A stretch of 40,011 nt of DNA from an uncultured bacterium (GTDB lineage Bacteria; Planctomycetota; Phycisphaerae; Phycisphaerales; SM1A02), in the NCBI GenBank assembly GCA_903831295.1, contig CAIKXA010000113.1:1-40011 (forward strand), given 5' to 3'. Within the stretch, counting starts at the first letter, position 1; each line of letters starts with the position of its first letter. The notes beneath the pieces are model-generated. The model searched no databases. It had not been told where the DNA came from and worked only from the letters and a program-made list of their open reading frames with translations. Below, one piece after another: positions 27,651 to 36,285 of this stretch. The translations under genes and the position numbers were made by a program.

Positions 27651-28392
27651 ATCCACTCTCTTTTATTTCGCCACCCTCTGGCTTGGGAAGGAAGCGATCT
27701 CGATCAACTTTTACCACCACTTCAACACCTTCCGCATTTGCGCATGCTTGCGCCGTGCCACCAAGTAAATCAATGAACTCACTCACGCCTTCGGTTGGCG
27801 GCAAGTCTCTTACGGGCTCCGTCAAGATTTCGTGAAACAGCCTGCAATATAATTCACGATCGCTCAAGCCATCCGTATGCAATAGATACACGCCCAAATC
27901 ACCAAGCGACTCCACAACTTCCCACAACTTTTCATGCAACTCACGCTCGTCCATTTCAGCCGGCGGCGGTACCGCCAATCCCAAATCCGTGAGTTGCTTT
28001 AAATTGCTGGTCATGGGCGCCATTTCCAGGTCGTACACCAACATCCAGTAAAAGCGATCCACGCAGTCGCCGCGCTCCGCTGCGTCCGCCACCAATTGAT
28101 CTATGGCTTTCTCGCGTTGCTGGGAAACATCCGCCCGCAATCCACGCTTTCGCGGACGCGTTGGCGGCGCCGCTTCGCCACTCACTTCGCCGCCATCTTC
28201 AGCGCCATTTATTTGACGCGCCAATGCAGCGAGGTCGTTTACTTCACCAAGCGCTTCCACTTCACCCAACTTGCCAAATTTACCGAGCCCGCCCGCGCTT
28301 TTTTTGCGCGCACGCTTCTGTTGCTCTTTGCCATGTACACCCTCTTGCATTTTTGCCTCCGTGGCACCACATAAAGATTTGATCGCGACCAT
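27649..28392 (-). CDS. Unknown protein with basic low-complexity N terminus and acidic C-terminal domain
   Basis: 247 residues. The start at 28392 is decided by AAAGGAGG six bases upstream, one of the strongest ribosome sites in the window. Residues 15 to about 85 are low-complexity and charged, with a basic block (KEQQKRARKKS), a Gly/Leu/Glu repeat (LGKFGKLGEVEALGEV) and PPTRPRKRG. From about 90 to 230 it is helical and acidic (LWEVVESLGDLGVYLLHTDG, RELYCRLFHEILTEPV). No signal peptide or membrane helix. I do not recognise the family. It is separated from neighbours on both sides. Confidence 0.8.
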   Translation of the reverse strand: MVAIKSLCGATEAKMQEGVHGKEQQKRARKKSAGGLGKFGKLGEVEALGEVNDLAALARQINGAEDGGEVSGEAAPPTRPRKRGLRADVSQQREKAIDQLVADAAERGDCVDRFYWMLVYDLEMAPMTSNLKQLTDLGLAVPPPAEMDERELHEKLWEVVESLGDLGVYLLHTDGLSDRELYCRLFHEILTEPVRDLPPTEGVSEFIDLLGGTAQACANAEGVEVVVKVDRDRFLPKPEGGEIKESG

Positions 28393-28541
28393 GAGTTGGC
28401 CTCCTTTCAAGAAGACGCAACATAAATGGATTCACAACGATAAAAATTTTTGCTGCCTTTTTTCCGCAACTTATTTTTTGCGCAAGCCCCCGCTTGAATT
28501 TCAAGATGTCAATTCTCAAGACACCCGCACCAGCGCTCAAC

Positions 28542-29369
28542 TTATTTTTGCGCGTGCTCCGCCATGCGCGCGGCGAACACATCAATGCCATCGCCATACC
28601 CCACCTTAAAGCGGCGCACTTGAAAGTTGCCCCACTCCCTGCGCGGCAGCACAGCAACGGGCTCGTCGTCTGCGGCAATTCCCAATTTATATCCAGCGTC
28701 GCGAGTTGCTTGAATTACCCGCTCATCATGACGACCAAAGGGATACGCGAGCACTTCAACCGGATGCCCCACATGCGCCTGCATTTCGTCGCGGCTGTTG
28801 ATCATTTCAAATTGCAAACGCGAAGGCGCCAGCGTGTCTAATGGCGAATGCGAAACCGTGTGCGATTGCACTTCTTGGCCAGCCTCCTCGAGTTGCCGCA
28901 CTTGATTCCACGACACATATCCAGACCCATTGTCCTGCTGCGCCACTGCGCCGGTGTACACAAAGAACACTCCGCGCATTCCACGCGGCGCAAGAAAATT
29001 CTTGGCTATGTCAACATCCTCCGCCCATCCGTCGTCAAAAGTAAGAATGACGCTATGCGCCGGCGGTCGCATGTTGCTGGACTGATACGCCAGCAATTCT
29101 TGAAATGTAATCGTGTGATATTGATTCGCCACAAGCCAGTCCAACTGTCGCTGAAATTCTTGAGGCTTTACAACATAAGGAGCCCAATCCGAATTGGCCT
29201 TCCCCCAATCGCCAACATGGTGGTACATGACAATTGGCACCAACATGTCGGGGTGATTTTTCCTGGGCGCGGCGTTGGTGGCTGCTAGCAACGCGGACAA
29301 CGCAAAAGCGAACAATGTCGCCGAGGCATAAAACCCAAACCAACGCTGTTTTTGTGCCGCTGTTTTCAT
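28542..29369 (-). CDS. Polysaccharide deacetylase (NodB/CE4 family), exported
   Basis: 275 residues. An N-terminal hydrophobic helix (about 11-33) is a signal peptide or anchor. The NodB domain follows: VPIVMYHHVG (about 44-53), TFDDG at 110-114 with the catalytic Asp and metal Asp, SHTVSH at 169-174 with the two metal His, and EVLAYPFGRHD. CE4 enzymes remove N- or O-acetyl groups from polysaccharides such as peptidoglycan, chitin or exopolysaccharide; the substrate is not determined. Acts outside the cytoplasm. I chose the ATG at 29369 because it starts the signal sequence. Confidence 0.92.
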   Translation of the reverse strand: MKTAAQKQRWFGFYASATLFAFALSALLAATNAAPRKNHPDMLVPIVMYHHVGDWGKANSDWAPYVVKPQEFQRQLDWLVANQYHTITFQELLAYQSSNMRPPAHSVILTFDDGWAEDVDIAKNFLAPRGMRGVFFVYTGAVAQQDNGSGYVSWNQVRQLEEAGQEVQSHTVSHSPLDTLAPSRLQFEMINSRDEMQAHVGHPVEVLAYPFGRHDERVIQATRDAGYKLGIAADDEPVAVLPRREWGNFQVRRFKVGYGDGIDVFAARMAEHAQK

Positions 29370-29781
29370 GGATTCATCGTGCGCGCAGGGAATAGCCACA
29401 TTGTGGCACAATGAAATCCAATTAGCGTTGCTATGGCCCGCTTGCTCCTAAAGATTTGAAATTTAAAGTCTTATAACAATTCAATGCCGCCAGACAAATT
29501 GAAGCGCAGTTAAATCATATAAAGTCTTTATTTACAACATATTGAGAAGTTTTCATTCTCTATTCAACGTAAAAATTTCGCGCATTTAAATAAATTTCCA
29601 CCAAGAAACTTTTTTAAACATCCCCAAATAATGCCGCAGCGCAAAAGCAAAAATAGGATTTATTTTTGAAAATATCATTTGCTTTATCGCTTTTCGGGAG
29701 CAAGTTAAAGGTGTGATGCGCAGTATTTGACTACGTGTCATGTTCCTTTCCTTTCCCACTCACTAATTCAAGGATTACAAA
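29370..29781. other. AT-rich intergenic region upstream of a PEP-CTERM gene
   Basis: No gene seen. It separates the divergent deacetylase and PEP-CTERM genes and should hold both promoters. ATAAAG-T-CTTTAT at 29519-29531 is a perfect 6-bp interrupted palindrome. AAAGTCTT occurs at 29465-29472 and again at 29521-29528. The pyrimidine-rich motif at 29742-29764 resembles 2201-2222. AAGGA at about 29770 serves as ribosome binding site for the gene at 29782. Confidence 0.45.
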
Positions 29782-30477
29782 ATGTTTAAATCAAGTCTAT
29801 TTGCCGCTGGATTAGTATCTCTCTTGGCATCAGCCGCCTCAGCCGATGTAATAGCTGGTTGGAGCATGTCAACCGTCGTAGCCGCGGCTACGACTGGATC
29901 TAATTACACCTACGGCGCCGCTGATTTGGGCGCCCTCACCAGCGGCACAAGCTTGAGTGGCTTCCACACGGCTTCCGCAACCACAACCACTTGGACTTCA
30001 CCAGCTGGAAACGGCAGCACCTATTCGCTCAGTTCCAACAACTGGACCACTGGCGATTATTACCAAGTCAGCATGGCAACAACTGGCTACTCCGACATTT
30101 CCGTAAGCTGGGATCAGACGCGAAGCGGTACTGGGCCTTCTGCATTCAGTCTAACCATGAGCACCGATGGCGGCGCAAACTTTACAACCCTGCTCGCAAG
30201 TTATACCGTTGTTCAGGCTGGATTGGCTGGCACTGGTACCACATCTTGGAACACTATCACTAATCAAACAGGCTTTACCACTACAACGATTGTAGGAATT
30301 TCTGCCGCGAACCAAGGTAATGTCTTGTTTCGATTCAGCAGCCTTTCAACCACCGCAGCAGCTGGAACAGGTCGCGTTGACAACATCAGCGTCACTGGAG
30401 CACTCGTTGCAGTTCCAGCACCTGGCGCTGTTGCCTTGATCGGCTTAGCTGGTTTGGTTGCCCGTCGTCGACGCTAA
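29782..30477 (+). CDS. Secreted PEP-CTERM-like sorting-domain protein
   Basis: 231 residues with a signal peptide (MFKSSLFAAGLVSLLASAASA) and a C-terminal sorting tail: PAPG, the helix AVALIGLAGLVA and the end RRRR. The mature part is very rich in Thr, Ser, Gly and Ala and looks like a beta-sandwich, with the pattern DISVSWDQTRSGTGPSAFSL, STDGGANFTTL and a late RVDNISVTG strand, as in exported Phycisphaerae proteins of unknown role. Processing by an exosortase-like enzyme is expected; none is in the window. It shares a leader motif and terminator tail with the other PEP-CTERM gene but little sequence outside the tail. Confidence 0.88.
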   Translation: MFKSSLFAAGLVSLLASAASADVIAGWSMSTVVAAATTGSNYTYGAADLGALTSGTSLSGFHTASATTTTWTSPAGNGSTYSLSSNNWTTGDYYQVSMATTGYSDISVSWDQTRSGTGPSAFSLTMSTDGGANFTTLLASYTVVQAGLAGTGTTSWNTITNQTGFTTTTIVGISAANQGNVLFRFSSLSTTAAAGTGRVDNISVTGALVAVPAPGAVALIGLAGLVARRRR

Positions 30478-30517
30478 AAATAGTTTGACAATATTCGCTT
30501 ACTGATATGACCTAATG

Positions 30518-30552
30518 ACAACGCCGCCTTCAACGGGCGGCGTTGTTGTTTT
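30518..30552 (+). terminator. Rho-independent terminator after the second PEP-CTERM gene
   Basis: A perfect 11-bp GC-rich stem (30518-30528 with 30536-30546), seven-base loop, then TGTTTTT. It lies 40 bases after the stop. The end GTTGTTGTTTTTACG nearly equals that of the terminator at 2868-2904. Confidence 0.9.
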
Positions 30553-30582
30553 TACGCCACGGTATCGGCTACCTTCTTTGGC

Positions 30583-30834
30583 ATGTCCATAACCGCGATT
30601 GCTTTCACCTTTGTCAGCATGGGCGCCTTTGCGTTTTTAATGTGGACACTGGTGCAAAATCAGGAAAAGAACGATCCAAAGTTTGAGGAGAAATTGGCCG
30701 CCGATGACCGCCGCGCCAAGGCGAATATACAGGCGGCCGGGATGGAATCCGCGCAAACAATTGGGCAAGTCGGGAAAGCGTTTAAGCAAGTTCAGGAGCA
30801 ATCGACGCAAGAACCACCAAAGAATGCGCCCTAA
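30583..30834 (+). CDS. Small single-pass membrane protein
   Basis: 83 residues. One hydrophobic helix at about 3-24 (ITAIAFTFVSMGAFAFLMWTL) is followed by a charged, helical tail rich in Lys, Glu, Gln and Ala (FEEKLAADDRRAKANIQAAG), ending Pro-rich. This shape suggests an inner-membrane anchor with a short cytoplasmic coil. No family recognised. It lies just after a terminator, so it has its own promoter or none, and is convergent with the amidase gene. Confidence 0.55.
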   Translation: MSITAIAFTFVSMGAFAFLMWTLVQNQEKNDPKFEEKLAADDRRAKANIQAAGMESAQTIGQVGKAFKQVQEQSTQEPPKNAP

Positions 30835-30867
30835 CGTTTGCGACCAGTTAAACGGCTCTTAAGGCGC

Positions 30868-31668
30868 TCACGCCAAGATCGCCGCGTTGCCATCACGCAA
30901 AGTAAGCCGCTTCATGCGCATTTGACGCATTTCCGCCTGCAAACTGCGACCAGGACACGCGGTGTGCGCGGTGGCCCATTCCTGATGCGTCTTCACGCGC
31001 GAAACGGATACACCGTACTTGTTCATCATCACATTCAGCAACTTTTCTAACGCCGCAACTTGCTCGGCGCTTGGGCTTTGCTCGTCAAAATTACCAAGGC
31101 AACAAATACCTAAATTGCCTTCATTGCACTCTTTCACATGAGCGCCTTGGTATTTCATGTCGCGGCCTTCCCAAACACGGCCGCCACGGTCAACTACGAA
31201 GTGATAGCCAATGTCGCCCCAACCCTTGCCGCGGTGACCCGTACGAATAAGTTCCACACGAGCCGCACTTGATCGTTCATCCTTGGCAAGAAACGGACTC
31301 ATTCCGTCGTGATGCACGGTGATGTATTTCACAGGAAGCATGGGATTAAGAAGCGGAACGGACGGGCAGCCAGAACTTGGGCACCAACTTTCACGGTCAA
31401 TGACAAAAGCCAAATCTTTGGATTTAGGGGATTTTGCGACGGCAATTGCGGGCTTGGGCTTGTTGGTTGTTGGCGCGGAATCTTTCAGATCGGGCCACAC
31501 AGGATCGGGCATGCGCGCGGACTTGTTGTTGGAAACACAACCCGCGGCAAAGAGCAGAGCAAGCGAAAGAAAGCCGCGGCGATTTTTGATCGCTGCTTCA
31601 GGCGCGCAAACTTGCTCGTTGTTGCGAGCGATATTTGCGGGCGTGGAATTGTCGGCGTGGTCGCTCAT
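30868..31668 (-). CDS. N-acetylmuramoyl-L-alanine amidase, predicted Tat-exported lipoprotein
   Basis: 266 residues. The N terminus has a twin-arginine signal (NRRGFLSLALLFAAGC): Arg 30-31 and a lipobox with Cys 44. The amidase_2/PGRP domain (about 113-255) shows YITVHHDG with a zinc His, GWGDIGYHFVVDRGGRVWEGR, YQGAHV, NLGICCLGNF and AHTACPG with the second His (235) and Cys 238. Such enzymes cleave the bond between muramic acid and L-Ala in peptidoglycan, in the periplasm. The start at 31668 is chosen because the upstream reading adds no signal. It diverges from gyrB with 376 bp between. Confidence 0.88.
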   Translation of the reverse strand: MSDHADNSTPANIARNNEQVCAPEAAIKNRRGFLSLALLFAAGCVSNNKSARMPDPVWPDLKDSAPTTNKPKPAIAVAKSPKSKDLAFVIDRESWCPSSGCPSVPLLNPMLPVKYITVHHDGMSPFLAKDERSSAARVELIRTGHRGKGWGDIGYHFVVDRGGRVWEGRDMKYQGAHVKECNEGNLGICCLGNFDEQSPSAEQVAALEKLLNVMMNKYGVSVSRVKTHQEWATAHTACPGRSLQAEMRQMRMKRLTLRDGNAAILA

Positions 31669-32044
31669 GTCGAATGTGCTTGCTTTCAATCGGTTCAATG
31701 TAAATAAACGCAATAGACTTTACGCAACAAATTTAGATTCATGAAAGCCGAGTGGAAATTTTAGGCGAAATGACGGCAAAATAGAGTGCGTTATTGGCAT
31801 TTTTTGGGGATTAGTTTGCGGTTGTTTCAATGGAATTATTTGCACCCGCGCGCAAGATTTTGCGGACATTTTTTCAAGAAAAAAGACCGCTTGCGCACAA
31901 GAAAAACAGCCGATTTTTTCACCTTTGATTGGCGTTTAGCGTAGAATGAAACATCACAAAAAAGCCCGCGTAGCGAACGAAGTTTTTCGTCCCGCGCGTC
32001 TAGCGCTTTATGTGAAAATGAAAGCCTTTTTCATCGTGCCAAGT
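31669..32044. other. Intergenic region upstream of gyrB with a long imperfect hairpin
   Basis: No gene seen; readings from 31946 would only extend gyrB by 33 unusual residues. Positions 31850-31896 can fold into one hairpin: GCGCAA pairs with TTGCGC (31891-31896), GCGG (31862-31865) with CCGC (31887-31890), and TTTTTTC (31869-31875) with GAAAAAA (31878-31884). A possible minus-10 TAGAAT lies close to 31940, without a convincing minus-35. Confidence 0.45.
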
Positions 32045-34585
32045 ATGACCAAACAAGACAAGACACCAACAATTTCAGACGCCGCCAACGGTTCCTACAA
32101 CTCCGATTCCATTCAAGTGCTTGAGGGGCTTGACGCTATTCGCAAGCGCCCGGGCATGTATGTGGGCGGCACGGGCTTGGAAGGCCTGCACCATTTGGTG
32201 TACGAGTGCGTGGACAATGCAATCGATGAGGCCATGGCTGGCTACGCAAGCCACGTCACCGTACTGCTGAGCGTGGATGGTAGTTGCACTGTTGGCGATG
32301 ACGGCCGCGGTATGCCCGTCGACCCGATGAAACATGAAAATCCCACAATCAATGGTCGCCCCGCGGTGGAAGTTATTTTAACGGAGGTACATGCGGGCGG
32401 AAAGTTTGACAGCGGCGCGTACAAAGTTTCCGGCGGCTTGCACGGCGTAGGCGTGAAGTGCGTGAACGCATTGAGCGAGTGGACGGAAGTTGAAGTCTCC
32501 AAAGACATTGGTCTTTACAAAATTACTTTCGCGCGCGGTGAATTGGCGGAGCCGCTGCATTTGGTAGAAAAGCGAACTAGCGGCCGCACGGGCACGCGCA
32601 TTTCGTTCAAGCCAGATCCAACTATTTTTCCTGACACAACATTGCGCTACGAACTTTTGCAACATCGCCTGCGCGAGTTGGCGTTTCTAAATCCGGGCGT
32701 GCACATTCGCTTAATCGATGAGCGCGTTGACGGGCAAGGCCAACAACGCGATGAAACATTCCACGACGGCACTGGCATTGGCGGATATGTGAAGTTCATC
32801 AACACCACAAAGACCACCATGAGTTCAGTGATGGTGGTGCGCCGCGAGGACGCTGAAAGTGGAATGAGTTGCGAGTTGGCCCTGCAATACACCGACGGAA
32901 TTCCCGAGATTTTGCTGGCATTCGGCAACAATATTCCAAACCGCGACGGCGGCACCCATGTCACGGCGTTTCGCAAATCGCTCACCACCGTGATCAATAA
33001 TTATGGACGACGCATGGGCTTGTTCAAGGAAAAAGATTTCATTCCAACCGGCGAGGATTTGCGCGAAGGCTTGACCGCCGTGGTGAGTGTGAAGCTGCCC
33101 AATCCAACGTTCAACAATCAGACCAAGGAAAAATTGTTGAATCCAGAAGTGGAAACTTTTGTCAGCGCAGCAGTGACCGAGCAACTCGGCGCATGGCTTG
33201 AGGAGAATCCCGCCGAAGCCAAAGTGATTGTGAACCGCGCGAAGTTGGCGGCCGAGGCGCGCGAAGCTGCGCGCAAGGCGCGCGATTTGATCAAGCGCAA
33301 GGGCGCGCTTGATTCTGGCGGCATGCCGCACAAATTGTCCGATTGCTCAAGCAATGATGTAGAACGCACCGAGCTGTTCATCGTTGAAGGTGACTCCGCC
33401 GGTGGAAGCGCCAAGGGTGGGCGCGATCACGTGTTGCAGGCCATTCTTCCGCTGCGTGGAAAGTTGCTCAATGTGGAGAAGGCGCGCTTGGATAAGGTGC
33501 TGGGCTTTGAGGAAATTCGCACGCTGATTCAAGCGCTGCAATGCGGTATTCGTGAGGATTTTGACGCGTCTAAAATTCGCTACGGGCGCATCATCATCAT
33601 GACGGACGCCGATGTGGACGGAAGCCATATTCGCACACTTTTGCTCACATTCTTCTTCAGGCAAATACCGGAGTTGGTGCGCCTAGGAAGAATTTACATC
33701 GCGCAGCCGCCGCTGTATCAAGTGGCGCGCGGCAAGAGCATTGAATATGTGTTGAACGACCACCGCATGAATGAAGTGCTTGTGAGTTTGGCTATGCGCA
33801 GCAATGCGGCGCTGATTATTCGCGACAGCAAAGGTAAGGAAACAAGCCGCATTGACGGCGACGCGCTGCGTCGCGTGATCCGCGAGTTGACGCGCCTGGA
33901 AGAATTGTGCTTGGTCAGTCAGTATCGCGGTCTGCAATTTTCGCGCCTGCTTGAGACGCGCGCCAAAGATCCCGAAGGCAAGAATCGTTTGCCAAGTTTC
34001 ATTCTTGCGTGGCGCGGTCACGACGCGTTGTTTCATCGCGAGGCTGACGCCATGGCGGAGTTGGCCAAACAACAACTCAAATTGATTGAAGTTGGCGCAA
34101 GCACCGAAGGCGAGGACTTGGCGAAGTTGGCCACGTTGCGTCCGTTGCATGAGAACCGCGAGATTGACAAGATCTTTGAGTCGCTGGAAAAGTCCGGCAT
34201 GGTGATGGACCACTGGACGTTGGTTCAAGAAGAAGGCGTGACCGGCGAGCGCTTACCCACGCGCTACGGCTGGCTTGTGCAGAACGAAAAATCAAAGGAA
34301 ACAGAAATGGTTGAAGTGCCAAATATCCCTTCAATCCTGCAGAAATTGCATGAAGTTGGCCGCCGCGGCATTGAGGTGAAACGCTTCAAAGGACTGGGCG
34401 AAATGGAGGCTATTCAACTGTGGGACACCACCATGGATCCCGCGCGGCGCACTCTGCTGAAGGTGACATGGGATCAGGCCAGCAATGCCGACAATCTTTT
34501 CTCCATTCTCATGGGCGAAGATGTTGAGCAGCGACGCAACTACATTGAGAAGCACGCGCTTGAAGTGAAGAACTTGGATATTTAA
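32045..34585 (+). CDS. gyrB: DNA gyrase subunit B
   Basis: 846 residues. ATPase subunit of gyrase, which with GyrA introduces negative supercoils. Motifs: GLDAIRKRPGMYVG, DNAIDEA, DDGRGMPV and the GLHGVGVKCVNALS ATP lid of the GHKL ATPase, then the TOPRIM motifs VEGDSAGGSAKGGR, LPLRGKLLNVEKAR and MTDADVDGSHIRTLLLTF, and the C-terminal RFKGLGEM segment. The final NLDI is the usual family ending. I chose the ATG at 32045 (MTKQDKTPT) although no clear Shine-Dalgarno is visible. The gene is not beside dnaA, dnaN or recF. Its last 32 bases are repeated after the stop. Confidence 0.97.
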   Translation: MTKQDKTPTISDAANGSYNSDSIQVLEGLDAIRKRPGMYVGGTGLEGLHHLVYECVDNAIDEAMAGYASHVTVLLSVDGSCTVGDDGRGMPVDPMKHENPTINGRPAVEVILTEVHAGGKFDSGAYKVSGGLHGVGVKCVNALSEWTEVEVSKDIGLYKITFARGELAEPLHLVEKRTSGRTGTRISFKPDPTIFPDTTLRYELLQHRLRELAFLNPGVHIRLIDERVDGQGQQRDETFHDGTGIGGYVKFINTTKTTMSSVMVVRREDAESGMSCELALQYTDGIPEILLAFGNNIPNRDGGTHVTAFRKSLTTVINNYGRRMGLFKEKDFIPTGEDLREGLTAVVSVKLPNPTFNNQTKEKLLNPEVETFVSAAVTEQLGAWLEENPAEAKVIVNRAKLAAEAREAARKARDLIKRKGALDSGGMPHKLSDCSSNDVERTELFIVEGDSAGGSAKGGRDHVLQAILPLRGKLLNVEKARLDKVLGFEEIRTLIQALQCGIREDFDASKIRYGRIIIMTDADVDGSHIRTLLLTFFFRQIPELVRLGRIYIAQPPLYQVARGKSIEYVLNDHRMNEVLVSLAMRSNAALIIRDSKGKETSRIDGDALRRVIRELTRLEELCLVSQYRGLQFSRLLETRAKDPEGKNRLPSFILAWRGHDALFHREADAMAELAKQQLKLIEVGASTEGEDLAKLATLRPLHENREIDKIFESLEKSGMVMDHWTLVQEEGVTGERLPTRYGWLVQNEKSKETEMVEVPNIPSILQKLHEVGRRGIEVKRFKGLGEMEAIQLWDTTMDPARRTLLKVTWDQASNADNLFSILMGEDVEQRRNYIEKHALEVKNLDI

Positions 34586-34629
34586 GAACGTTCTTTGAGC
34601 ACGCGCTTGAAGTGAAGAACTTGGATATT
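34551..34629 (+). repeat. Direct duplication of the gyrB 3' end
   Basis: The 32 bases at 34551-34582, which encode the last residues of GyrB, recur exactly at 34598-34629 beyond the TAA stop (offset 47 bp). The 15 bases between contain the palindrome AAGAACGTTCTT at 34584-34595. After copy two the sequence still resembles that after copy one (GAACG). The offset is not a multiple of three, so the copy is not in the gyrB frame. Confidence 0.95.
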
Positions 34630-34686
34630 GGAACGCGCTAGTTTTTGTAAATTAAAATTTTCAGCCGCATGCCACGCGCTCAAGCT

Positions 34687-35403
34687 TCACAAAACACGCG
34701 GATCAATCACGTCGGCTTCGTCAAAACCTTTGGCGCGCAATCGGCATGAATCGCACAAGCCACATGGCTTTGCATTCACGCCAGGGTCGTAGCAACTTGT
34801 TGTCAGCGCAAAGTCCACGCCAAGTTTTTTTCCCAGCAAAACAATTTGCGCCTTGCTCATGCGCAGCAATGGCGCGTGCACTTTAAACCACGCCTGTCCC
34901 GCCGCGGCGGCTTGCACGCCATCACGCGTGGCCACATTGGCAAGGCGCTCAAAGGCGTCGATGAAATCCGGTCGACAATCTGGATAACCTGAATAATCCA
35001 AAGCATTGGCGCCGAAAGCGATATGGCGCGCGCCCACCGATTCGGCGTAACCCAACGCCACGGAAAGGAAAATTGTATTGCGCGCCGGCACATAAGTCAC
35101 TGGAATATCGACACCCGCAAGGTCGCGATCCTTTGGAACGGCAATGTCGGCAGTGAGCGCGCTTCCACCAAGGGTGCGCAAATCAACCGTGACTTGACGG
35201 TGCTCACTTGCGCCAAGAGCGCGCGAAACACGCTGGGCAAATTCCAATTCCACCCGGTGGCGCTGGCCGTAATCAATGGCAAGCGTGCAGCAGTGAAATC
35301 CCTCCGCATGCAGGGCCGCAAGCGTGACGGCGCTATCAAGACCGCCGGAAAGCAGCACGATTGCCTTGCGATTGTCAGGAAGTTTTTGTGTGCCGATGCG
35401 CAT
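34687..35403 (-). CDS. queC: 7-cyano-7-deazaguanine synthase
   Basis: 238 residues. Converts 7-carboxy-7-deazaguanine to preQ0 in the queuosine pathway, using ATP and ammonia. The PP-loop SGGLDS lies at 19-24, IDYGQRH follows, then YVPARNTIFLSVAL, GANALDYSGYPDCRPDFI and the C-terminal zinc cluster TSCYDPG...CGLCDSC, all diagnostic for QueC. The start ATG at 35403 has only 27 bp before the divergent zinc-ribbon gene, leaving no room for a preQ1 riboswitch. No other queuosine genes are in the window. Confidence 0.96.
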   Translation of the reverse strand: MRIGTQKLPDNRKAIVLLSGGLDSAVTLAALHAEGFHCCTLAIDYGQRHRVELEFAQRVSRALGASEHRQVTVDLRTLGGSALTADIAVPKDRDLAGVDIPVTYVPARNTIFLSVALGYAESVGARHIAFGANALDYSGYPDCRPDFIDAFERLANVATRDGVQAAAAGQAWFKVHAPLLRMSKAQIVLLGKKLGVDFALTTSCYDPGVNAKPCGLCDSCRLRAKGFDEADVIDPRVL

Positions 35404-35430
35404 AAGCGAATCAGTATAACTTTCAACTTC

Positions 35431-36285
35431 ATGCCCAAACTGGCCTCACATATTTTATGCGATCGTTGCAAATATGATTTGCACGGGCGTGATCTTTTTG
35501 ATGTGTGCCCCGAATGCGGACTCGCTGTGGCCACGACGCTGGCGGTCAATTCAGATTTAAAAATTCGCGCATTGGTGGCGCTGCAACGGCCCGCGCGCGT
35601 TGCGACATTCCTGGTGGCAATCCCATTGGCGTGCATGCTTGCCGCGGTTTTGCAATCAGCGGGACCAATGATTGCGTTCATTGATTCTTTGTCAGGTCAA
35701 ACCAGTCGCATTGCGCAACAAATTCGCTTTTTTGGCTGGGCGGCCTCGTGCGTATTGATTGCTTTGGCGTGCGTGTTTGCTTTGATTGGATTGTTCGCAC
35801 ATGAAGTTGCCCTGCGTGCGGAAATGCGCAAGTGGCGCGGGTGGCTCAATGGCGGCTTGTTGTTGTGGGTGGCAACACTGATCGTGATCATGGTGGGCGC
35901 CTTGAAATTGCAGCAACAAGAATGGGTGATGGATTGGCTCAAGATGTCCTCCCCAGCGCTGCAACTTCCAGCGTTTGCGATGGTATTGATCAGCTATCGA
36001 AGATTGTTGTTGGTGTGCGGCCGCCGCTCGCAAGCGTTTCGCGAAGCTGGATCCGCGCGGCAAAATATAAATTTACTGATTTATACTTTGGGTTTGGTCG
36101 CGCTTGGCGCGTTCGCATCCCCCATTCTTCTTCACAAATTGGGATGGGAAGTTGCCGCCATGGTGTCCGACAGTCTGGTTGCCGTAGAAAGCGCCGTGCT
36201 TATTTTTGGACTGGCTTATTTAGTCGCCAATGCATGGTGGATCGCCAGAAGTTTGCTGTTACCGCCCATGAAATTTGAAGTGTGA
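35431..36285 (+). CDS. Zinc-ribbon membrane protein of planctomycete type
   Basis: 284 residues from the ATG at 35431; longer readings run antisense through queC. The N terminus is a zinc ribbon (ILCDRCKYDLHGRD, then VCPECGLAV) with two Cys pairs, common in planctomycete membrane proteins. Five or so hydrophobic segments follow: about 55-75, 95-118, 135-155, 170-185, 215-235 and 250-272. Predicted inner-membrane protein with the ribbon on the cytoplasmic side. Function unknown; the ribbon is likely structural or for protein contact. Confidence 0.82.
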   Translation: MPKLASHILCDRCKYDLHGRDLFDVCPECGLAVATTLAVNSDLKIRALVALQRPARVATFLVAIPLACMLAAVLQSAGPMIAFIDSLSGQTSRIAQQIRFFGWAASCVLIALACVFALIGLFAHEVALRAEMRKWRGWLNGGLLLWVATLIVIMVGALKLQQQEWVMDWLKMSSPALQLPAFAMVLISYRRLLLVCGRRSQAFREAGSARQNINLLIYTLGLVALGAFASPILLHKLGWEVAAMVSDSLVAVESAVLIFGLAYLVANAWWIARSLLLPPMKFEV

